Shown here: positions 1 through 4,812 of the stretch, piece by piece
Position numbering within the stretch: the stretch's first letter is position 1
Layout of the letters: the number at the start of each line of letters is the position of its first letter
NCBI GenBank assembly: GCA_024691665.1
Contig: JAILNJ010000040.1
Span: 1-10,572 of the forward strand
Source: Gammaproteobacteria bacterium
GTDB taxonomy: Bacteria; Bacillota_I; Bacilli_A; Izemoplasmatales; UBA1188
Length of the DNA: 10,572 nt
Direction: 5' to 3'
Notes under the pieces: model-generated
What the model saw: only the letters and a program-made list of their open reading frames with translations
What the model was told of the DNA's origin: nothing
Databases searched by the model: none
Position numbers and translations under genes: made by a program

Positions 1-294
1 TATAAGATAACTGGTTACGTTAATGAAGATAGTGGTAGAACTAGTGCCTTATACCTTGGTTTAACTGACGCAGCCAATGGTGATATGACTGATTCAAACA
101 CAAGTAAGAAAGCCAACGGTGTTTATATGATGAACTATCAAAATATTAAATCTAATGATTTAGCACTTGAAGAAATTGCTGATTCTTACTTAAATGATTT
201 AGAGATTACAGTATTCGCATCCCTTTATCAATACGATACTCAAAATCATGCGTGGAAAGTATTTATCTGTGAAGAATATATTCAAACAAAATAA
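1..294 (+). CDS. C-terminal part of an unrecognised protein, possibly OB-fold-like
   Basis: The frame is open from the first base, so this is the last 97 codons of a gene whose start lies left of the window; the internal ATG at 85 has no ribosome binding site and should not be taken as the start. The segment alternates short hydrophobic strands (YKITGYV, SALYLGL, GVYMMNY, LEITVFASLYQYD, WKVFICEEYI) with polar turns. This pattern resembles the small beta-barrel OB-like domains in some exported Firmicute proteins, but I cannot assign a family. No membrane segment is visible in this part. The stop TAA is 14 bp before the next ATG, so the two genes are probably co-transcribed. The function is unknown. 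Confidence 0.75.
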   Translation, partial: YKITGYVNEDSGRTSALYLGLTDAANGDMTDSNTSKKANGVYMMNYQNIKSNDLALEEIADSYLNDLEITVFASLYQYDTQNHAWKVFICEEYIQTK

Positions 295-308
295 TATAGG
301 AGATTATT

Positions 309-1079
309 ATGGAAGACTTTGAAAAAATGGTTGAAGAAGAATTAAATGAATTAAAAGAAAAAGCTTTAGCTTCTAAAAGCGCTAAAGATGAATATGAATA
401 TGGCATTCATTTAGTTATGTTTGAAAGATACGAAGAAGGATTTAAGTTCTTAAAGAGCGCGTCAGATAAAGGACTTAGTGATGCTAAATATTCTTTAGGT
501 TTATATTATGAAAACGGAATTGGTGATGAAACATCATTTGAAAAAGCTAAAGAATTATATGAAGAATTAATTGAAGAAAATAGTGCCTATGGTTATAAAG
601 GACTTGGAGATTTATATTTCTTCGGAAATATTGGCAAAACTCCAAATAAAACTAAAGGTATTGAACTCTATAAGAAAGGTATTAAAGATGGAGTTAAAGA
701 TGCGTATGTGTGCCACTTTGATTTAGGTCTTGTTTATAAATATGGTGATGGAGTTAAAGGTGATCCATCTAAAGCTTTTTATCATATGAGTAAAGCTTAT
801 GAATCTATGGATGATCCTGAAATTGATTTAACTTTAGGTGAAGCATATCTTTATGGCATTAATGGCGCAGAAAAAGATTTAGTTAAAGCCCACGATCACT
901 TGCTAGAATTCAGTACTCATATTAACCAAGAAGATAAAGATTTAATCAATGAATTTAATGATATCACCGCAAGATGCAAAGATAAAGAATTCTTAGATAA
1001 ACTTTTTGAAGACATTAAACACGAAGAAGAACATGAACATAGTGATGATTGCGAATGCGGTTGTCATCATCATGAATAA
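309..1079 (+). CDS. Sel1-like (TPR-type) repeat protein with His/Cys-rich metal-binding tail
   Basis: This 256-residue soluble protein has no signal peptide. Residues about 24-206 form four to five Sel1-like helix-turn-helix repeats, recognisable by the recurring A-x-x-x-L-G-x-x-Y-x-x-G pattern: AKYSLGLYYENGIG at 59-72, GYKGLGDLYFFG at 95-106, CHFDLGLVYKYGDG at 135-148 and DLTLGEAYLYG at 173-183. Such solenoids are protein-protein interaction scaffolds and give no enzymatic activity. The last 19 residues are unusual: after an acidic stretch the chain ends with three Cys (248, 250, 252) and six His (238, 242, 244, 253-255), a likely Zn, Ni or Cu binding tail. AGGAG at 298-302 lies 6 nt before the ATG. 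The gene probably shares a transcript with the partial gene upstream and ends at the hairpin at 1081-1109. The partner is unknown. Confidence 0.88.
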   Translation: MEDFEKMVEEELNELKEKALASKSAKDEYEYGIHLVMFERYEEGFKFLKSASDKGLSDAKYSLGLYYENGIGDETSFEKAKELYEELIEENSAYGYKGLGDLYFFGNIGKTPNKTKGIELYKKGIKDGVKDAYVCHFDLGLVYKYGDGVKGDPSKAFYHMSKAYESMDDPEIDLTLGEAYLYGINGAEKDLVKAHDHLLEFSTHINQEDKDLINEFNDITARCKDKEFLDKLFEDIKHEEEHEHSDDCECGCHHHE

Positions 1080-1080
1080 T

Positions 1081-1109
1081 AAAAAAGAACTCAAATCGAG
1101 TTCTTTTTT
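1081..1109. terminator. Bidirectional rho-independent terminator between convergent genes
   Basis: GAACTC (1087-1092) and GAGTTC (1098-1103) pair around a 5-nt loop. The stem is flanked by six A on the left and six T on the right, so the structure works as a terminator in both directions. It starts 2 nt after the stop of the Sel1-repeat gene and overlaps the stop codon of the leftward membrane-protein gene by 2 nt, fitting its place between two convergent genes. Confidence 0.82.
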
Positions 1110-1752
1110 ATTCATTTAATGAAATTAATGCCTGGCTAGGTAGATAGAATATCCATACATAATTGAATGGAAGTCCGCTAATGAATTCGCTATATACTAG
1201 TCCCATATCTTTTAAGAATCCGTATGCAACGCCTAAATCGCAGAATACGAATAATAAAAGTCCAATAGATACAGTCTTAAATAACTTAAAGTTAGTGAAA
1301 CTAAATGCCATATTAGTAAGAAGTAGTGATCCATAGATACATGATTCGATGATAATCATATTTACGCTATCTTTAAGGATTAATAATACTCCTGTGATGG
1401 AACCGATTAGTAATACGCCTAAAACTGATAAATGAATAATAGCTTTTGTCTTATCTTCATTCTTAAATACTAAAAAGAAATAAGCGAGTTGAGTTATGAT
1501 AAAGAATATCATTCCAACCTCTATATATTTTTCAAGAAGAAGAATAAAGAAGTCAGCAATCAATGTATTAAATAAAGCTATTGTAATAATCAGTTGATCA
1601 TCTTTTTTAAAAGACATATAGATTGAATATATAAACGCAATTACTACTGCACTATATTGAATTATTCTATTGTTTGGGAAGATAAAAACCGCAAAAGGGA
1701 ATAACGTTAACTCTATTAGAATAAATATGAGCGTAATATATTTGTTTTTCAT
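1108..1752 (-). CDS. YhhN/TMEM86-like multi-pass membrane protein (lysoplasmalogenase-like family)
   Basis: This 214-residue protein is almost wholly hydrophobic, with about eight predicted membrane segments, close to the usual length of YhhN/TMEM86 proteins. Two family signatures can be recognised: an early helix with a buried Asp followed by a G-x-x-x-F...Y segment (IADFF, D67; G80; QLAY, 88-91), and a late helix with a second Asp followed by an aromatic-Q-x-L-I end (FVFCDLG, D172; FYLPSQALI, 202-210). Characterised members of the family cleave the vinyl-ether bond of lysoplasmalogens, but many bacterial members are uncharacterised. Here the position usually occupied by His in the H-x-x-Y motif is Gln88, so activity should not be assumed. 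No ribosome binding site precedes the ATG and the promoter lies directly against it, suggesting a leaderless mRNA. The gene faces away from the 76-residue membrane-protein gene and converges on the Sel1-repeat gene. Confidence 0.62.
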   Translation of the reverse strand: MKNKYITLIFILIELTLFPFAVFIFPNNRIIQYSAVVIAFIYSIYMSFKKDDQLIITIALFNTLIADFFILLLEKYIEVGMIFFIITQLAYFFLVFKNEDKTKAIIHLSVLGVLLIGSITGVLLILKDSVNMIIIESCIYGSLLLTNMAFSFTNFKLFKTVSIGLLLFVFCDLGVAYGFLKDMGLVYSEFISGLPFNYVWIFYLPSQALISLNE

Positions 1753-1758
1753 AACTAA

Positions 1759-1787
1759 ATTATAAATAAATTTGACCCATTATTCAA
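1759..1787 (-). promoter_or_regulatory. Promoter of the YhhN-like gene, leaderless geometry
   Basis: Read on the minus strand, TTGAAT (1787-1782) is followed after 17 nt by a perfect TATAAT (1764-1759). The last base of the -10 box is 6 nt from the ATG, so transcription would start at about 1752, the A of the start codon. No AGGAG-like sequence lies between the promoter and the ATG. The -35 box overlaps the palindrome at 1783-1800. Confidence 0.6.
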
Positions 1788-1800
1788 TATACATATTGAA
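1783..1800. promoter_or_regulatory. 18-bp palindrome between divergent promoters, candidate operator
   Basis: TTCAATAT-AC-ATATTGAA is a perfect 8+2+8 inverted repeat. Its left half covers most of the -35 box of the leftward promoter (1782-1787) and its right half most of the -35 box of the rightward promoter (1796-1801). A dimeric regulator bound here could control both genes. Part of the symmetry is unavoidable where two similar -35 boxes face away from each other, and no regulator gene lies nearby, so the operator role is inferred. Confidence 0.4.
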
Positions 1801-1823
1801 ATATGAAAAAAAGAGACTATAAT
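1796..1823 (+). promoter_or_regulatory. Promoter of the 76-residue membrane protein gene
   Basis: TTGAAA (1796-1801), a 16-nt spacer and a perfect TATAAT (1818-1823) predict transcription from about 1830, leaving a leader of about 26 nt that carries AGGAGG at about 1840-1845. The -35 box is part of the shared palindrome at 1783-1800. Confidence 0.65.
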
Positions 1824-1855
1824 AATATTAATAAATTTTAGGAGGAATATAATAA

Positions 1856-2086
1856 ATGGTTAAATGGTTCAATGAACAAAGTAACATCGTTAAATTCATT
1901 CTCTTAATCTTACCAGTAGTTGGTTATGTTTGTGAATTAATTATCAGATGGGCAGCAGTTCTTGAAGAAGCATCTGTTAAGAATATCGTAGTTGCTTTAG
2001 TCTACACATTCTTAGGATGGGCTTGGGTTCTTGGTGTAATCGATGCAGTTTTAGCATTATTAGACAAGAAGTTATTATTCCAATAA
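1856..2086 (+). CDS. Small two-helix membrane protein of unknown function
   Basis: The 76-residue product has a short charged N-terminus (MVKWFNEQSN), a first membrane helix at about 11-31, a short acidic loop (VLEEAS, 35-40), a second helix at about 43-68 rich in Trp and Gly (FLGWAWVLGVID), and a basic end. Both termini probably lie on the same side of the membrane. I do not recognise a named family. The gene is very likely real: it has its own strong promoter, a perfect AGGAGG site and a terminator right after the stop, making it a monocistronic and probably well-expressed unit. A conserved Glu (27) and Asp (63) within or beside the helices could be functional, but that is a guess. Confidence 0.8.
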   Translation: MVKWFNEQSNIVKFILLILPVVGYVCELIIRWAAVLEEASVKNIVVALVYTFLGWAWVLGVIDAVLALLDKKLLFQ

Positions 2087-2095
2087 TTTAAAAAG

Positions 2096-2126
2096 AATAA
2101 AGGATTTAATTCCTTTATTTTTTTTG
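2096..2126 (+). terminator. Rho-independent terminator of the 76-residue protein gene
   Basis: AATAAAGGA (2096-2104) pairs with TCCTTTATT (2111-2119) around a TTTAAT loop and runs straight into a T-tract ending at 2126. It begins 10 nt after the stop codon. Confidence 0.85.
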
Positions 2127-2187
2127 TCTAAATGTGAAAATTATATATATCAAAATAGTAAAAATTAGCAATTGATACAATTTTATA

Positions 2188-2216
2188 TTGATAAAAAGAG
2201 AAAATTATATTATAAA
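2188..2216 (+). promoter_or_regulatory. Likely promoter of the large lipoprotein gene
   Basis: TTGATA (2188-2193), a 17-nt spacer and TATAAA (2211-2216) each match consensus at five of six positions and predict a start near 2223. A second TTGATA lies at 2172-2177, and a perfect TATAAT at 2217-2222 overlaps the -10 region, so the exact box is uncertain in this very AT-rich stretch. The region 2127-2247 otherwise holds nothing recognisable. Confidence 0.45.
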
Positions 2217-2235
2217 TATAATCAGTAAAAACATA

Positions 2236-2241
2236 AAGGAG
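2236..2241 (+). promoter_or_regulatory. Ribosome binding site fixing the lipoprotein start at 2248
   Basis: AAGGAG lies 6 nt before ATG 2248. The frame is open further upstream to a TTG at 2188, but that TTG has no ribosome binding site and would add 20 polar residues in front of a classical lipoprotein signal peptide. This site therefore decides the start. Confidence 0.85.
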
Positions 2242-2247
2242 AATAAT

Positions 2248-4224
2248 ATGAAAAAAATATTAAGCGTATTTTTAGCATTATTTGCTGCTTTATTCCTCGT
2301 TGGATGTACTGAAAAGACATCTGGAACTCAAACTAAAGCTCCTGTAACTCAAGGTACTCAAGGTACTCAAGGTACTCAAGGCACACAAGGAACTCAAGGC
2401 ACTCAAGGTACTCAAGGAACTCAAGGTGGAAACCAAAGTTCTATACCTACTACTACTAAAACAGCTGAAGAAATGAAGGCTGAATTATTAGCAGAAGCAC
2501 AAGAAAGATTAGTATCTAGTGTAGCAAATGACGAAGCATCTCAAGTTAGAGTTGAATATAAATTTGGTTTCGCTCTTTACTCTTCTGATATAAATTCACT
2601 CTCAGCTGCTGATCAAGCTAAAGTTAAAGAAGAATTAAGAAGTGGCGATTCATCTATTATTGCTGCAACTGGTGTTATAACTGTTGTATTTGAAATTGAT
2701 TTAAGTACAAAATCTATCGGACTTGGTTTATATGTTGATGATATTCTTCTTTCTGTATCTGATTCAGAAGATGAAGAAATGGCAGAAGCAGAAAAATTAT
2801 TCTTAATCAGTGAACAAGTTGGTAAACCTGGTGATGAAGATTATCAACCTGCTGAACACATCACAAGTTTAGCATTAGAAATCTATTTAGATCAATTATC
2901 TCAACTTACAATCAAAGCATCTGAATCATTCAGACCATTATTATTAAATTGCATCAATACATTTATGAGTATTGGACAAATCCCTAAAACTGATGATCAT
3001 GGTGTTGTTCAAACAGACGAAAATGGCCAAGTAATTTACATTGATGATCAAGCTGATATTGAAGATAAAGAAATGGCATTAGGCTCAATCGAAATGTTCT
3101 TCCCTGCAAGAGTTAAACCTGAAAATGCAACTGAAGAACCAGCTGAACAACCATATTTATTCTTATTCGATATCGAAGAATGGGCTAAAGCTCCAGAAGC
3201 TCTTGGTGAAAACCCAACTGATTCTCAAAAAGAAGCTCATGATTTACAAGCTCAAAAGAATGAAATTTATAACACAGTAGTTAGTACAGTTGGTATGATT
3301 CCAACATCTGTAAAAGCTGTTTACACTATGGTATCTGGCCTCGTTGAAGGTTTAATGTCAGGTGCACTTGATATGAGCGATCTCTTCGGTGGTGAAGGTG
3401 AAGAAGAAGAACCACAAGAAGGTCAATTAGTTCAAGGTACTGAACCAGAAGGTGCTGAAGGTACTGAAGGTGAAGAAGAAGGTGAATTCTCTATCGCATC
3501 TATCCTCAACATGGTATTCGCTATGGTAGGAATCCCTATGAATGTTGAAGATGATGAAGTTAATGTAATTCTTGGCGGTTTAGCTCAACTTGGTACATTC
3601 GCATTCAATAAAGCTGAAATCAAAGAAACTGCTACTGGTTACTCTTTAGATTTAGAAGTTGATTTCTTAGCTGATCATTTATCTGAAGAAGATGAAAGAA
3701 CTTTAGTTGAAGCTATTCCTGAATTATTCAGTTTTGAAGATGATGAACCACAAGAAGGTCAATTAGTTCAAGGTACTGAACCAGAAGGTGCTGAAGGTAC
3801 TGAAGGCGAAGAAGAAGAGGAAGAAGATGATAATAACTTCCATTTCGAAGAACTCGGATTAAAATTAAGTGCTGAACTCAATTTCGCAGAAGGCAAATTT
3901 GTTGAATTCGCTACTGACCTTGAATTTGGTGGAACTTCTAAAGAAGATGGAACTTACTACTATGCTCCAGCTGAAGGTACTGAAGATGTATTAGTTACTG
4001 TAACTAACACTCAAACTAATATGATTAAGATTCAAACTGCTCTCAGCTATTCTAATGAACTCAAAATCGCTAACCCAATTTCTGAAACTATGGAAGCCGG
4101 TGAAGATTATGTTGATTTAACTGCAATGCTCGGTGACTTATTCGATATGTTAATCATGAAAGCTACAGCTAAACAAATTGAAGGACCTGGTGTTGCTCTA
4201 CAAGGCGAAGGTCAACCTGCATAG
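2248..4224 (+). CDS. Large acidic surface lipoprotein with low-complexity linkers
   Basis: The 658-residue product starts with a lipoprotein signal peptide: MKK, a hydrophobic core (ILSVFLALFAALF) and the lipobox LVGC with the lipidated Cys at 20. It is therefore exported and anchored to the outer face of the membrane. Residues 34-60 are nine TQG triplets, a flexible stalk that lifts the folded part off the surface. The rest is strongly acidic with alternating beta-like and helical segments, and it contains two copies of a Glu/Gly linker (EPQEGQLVQGTEPEG...) 112 residues apart, at about 388-411 and 500-523. They flank a folded section of about 90 residues. No catalytic motif is visible and no family is recognised; a binding or structural role at the cell surface is a guess. 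It has its own promoter and terminator. The stop is TAG. Confidence 0.88.
   Translation: MKKILSVFLALFAALFLVGCTEKTSGTQTKAPVTQGTQGTQGTQGTQGTQGTQGTQGTQGGNQSSIPTTTKTAEEMKAELLAEAQERLVSSVANDEASQVRVEYKFGFALYSSDINSLSAADQAKVKEELRSGDSSIIAATGVITVVFEIDLSTKSIGLGLYVDDILLSVSDSEDEEMAEAEKLFLISEQVGKPGDEDYQPAEHITSLALEIYLDQLSQLTIKASESFRPLLLNCINTFMSIGQIPKTDDHGVVQTDENGQVIYIDDQADIEDKEMALGSIEMFFPARVKPENATEEPAEQPYLFLFDIEEWAKAPEALGENPTDSQKEAHDLQAQKNEIYNTVVSTVGMIPTSVKAVYTMVSGLVEGLMSGALDMSDLFGGEGEEEEPQEGQLVQGTEPEGAEGTEGEEEGEFSIASILNMVFAMVGIPMNVEDDEVNVILGGLAQLGTFAFNKAEIKETATGYSLDLEVDFLADHLSEEDERTLVEAIPELFSFEDDEPQEGQLVQGTEPEGAEGTEGEEEEEEDDNNFHFEELGLKLSAELNFAEGKFVEFATDLEFGGTSKEDGTYYYAPAEGTEDVLVTVTNTQTNMIKIQTALSYSNELKIANPISETMEAGEDYVDLTAMLGDLFDMLIMKATAKQIEGPGVALQGEGQPA
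2347..2427 (+). repeat. Nine tandem 9-bp units encoding Thr-Gln-Gly
   Basis: Nine in-frame copies of ACT-CAA-GGN run without interruption just after the lipobox. The only changes are at third positions (ACT/ACA, GGT/GGC/GGA), so the protein repeat is perfect while the DNA has begun to diverge. The array can gain or lose units by slippage without breaking the frame, so stalk length may vary between strains. Confidence 0.95.
3409..3480 (+). repeat. Duplicated 72-bp acidic linker, copy 1
   Basis: This copy encodes EPQEGQLVQGTEPEGAEG followed by TEGEEE. It matches the segment at 3745-3816 at 71 of 72 bases, the sole difference being GGT against GGC. The copies are in the same frame, 336 bp apart. 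Confidence 0.93.
3745..3816 (+). repeat. Duplicated 72-bp acidic linker, copy 2
   Basis: This is the second copy of the linker at 3409-3480, with one silent difference, and it is followed here by a longer run of Glu codons. Near-identity at the DNA level, including synonymous positions, points to a recent copy or to gene conversion between the two sites. Confidence 0.93.
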
Positions 4225-4253
4225 GCATATTATTAAGAAATAATTCATAAATT

Positions 4254-4287
4254 ATACCCCGTATCCCTGTGATATGGGGTATTTTTT
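4254..4287 (+). terminator. Strong rho-independent terminator after the lipoprotein gene
   Basis: ATACCCCGTATC (4254-4265) pairs with GATATGGGGTAT (4271-4282), a 12-bp stem with one G-U pair, around a CCTGT loop. It is followed by a T-run to 4287. It is the most GC-rich short element in its surroundings and lies 30 bp after the stop. Confidence 0.9.
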
Positions 4288-4297
4288 ATTTTATAAC

Positions 4298-4326
4298 TTT
4301 AATAATTTATTAAAAGATTATAAAAT
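4298..4326 (+). promoter_or_regulatory. Promoter of the four-helix membrane protein, leaderless geometry
   Basis: TAAAAT (4321-4326, five of six) ends 6 nt before ATG 4333, placing the predicted transcript start on the A of the ATG. The -35 at the 17-nt distance (TTTAAT, 4298-4303) is weak. No ribosome binding site is present between the terminator and the ATG. The box-to-ATG distance equals that of the leftward YhhN-like gene. Confidence 0.45.
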
Positions 4327-4332
4327 AATAAT

Positions 4333-4812
4333 ATGGAAGACAAATTAATCAAGAAATATAAACTCATTCTATTACTAGATTTAATAGTTTTATTCTTATC
4401 AACCGCAGTTGATATCTTTTTATTCATTTATACATTGAGTGATGTAATAAACAATGCTGAATCACTAGTCAAATATGCAGAGATAGTTTCATTCATTATT
4501 ATCTTCATCGCATTAGTGTTTATTACCATTAAAACTTTTAAACACTATATGGTTAAAGATAATATTATTAATCATGGCAAAGAAAAAGAGGTTAAGATTG
4601 GAACTCTTGGAGTTTATATAATGATTCTCGCGATTTATATGTTCTCATATGCATTAATCAAAGCTATTTCAATGATTAATAATTATAATGTCTTCACACT
4701 CGTAATTGTATTATCGCTTATAGTTCCTGCGGGATTAAATGCATTTATATCAGTTATGACACTTAAACTAAGTGCAAGCTTCTATCAATTAAAGGAGAAA
4801 CCAAATGCCTAA
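4333..4812 (+). CDS. Four-helix membrane protein of unknown function, coupled to the GH3 gene
   Basis: The 159-residue product has four predicted membrane helices (about 11-35, 50-68, 90-114 and 119-143), a basic cytoplasmic-type loop between helices 2 and 3 (KTFKHYMVKDN...HGKEKEVK), and a polar C-terminal tail. No transporter or enzyme motif is visible and I do not recognise a family. Its last 8 bp overlap the start of the glycosidase gene, whose ribosome binding site (AAGGAG, 4792-4797) lies inside this gene, so the two are translationally coupled. That makes a role alongside glycoside handling possible, but nothing in the protein itself shows it. It has no ribosome binding site of its own and is probably read from a leaderless transcript. 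Confidence 0.78.
   Translation: MEDKLIKKYKLILLLDLIVLFLSTAVDIFLFIYTLSDVINNAESLVKYAEIVSFIIIFIALVFITIKTFKHYMVKDNIINHGKEKEVKIGTLGVYIMILAIYMFSYALIKAISMINNYNVFTLVIVLSLIVPAGLNAFISVMTLKLSASFYQLKEKPNA

Noticed and set aside
2188..2247. TTG start adding 20 residues to the large lipoprotein
   Set aside because: There is no ribosome binding site, the sequence overlaps the promoter, and it would bury the lipoprotein signal peptide; ATG 2248 with AAGGAG is clearly better.
4225..4332. Riboswitch or small RNA between the lipoprotein and membrane-protein genes
   Set aside because: The 108 bp are accounted for by one terminator hairpin and a promoter lying against the ATG; no further paired structure is visible.
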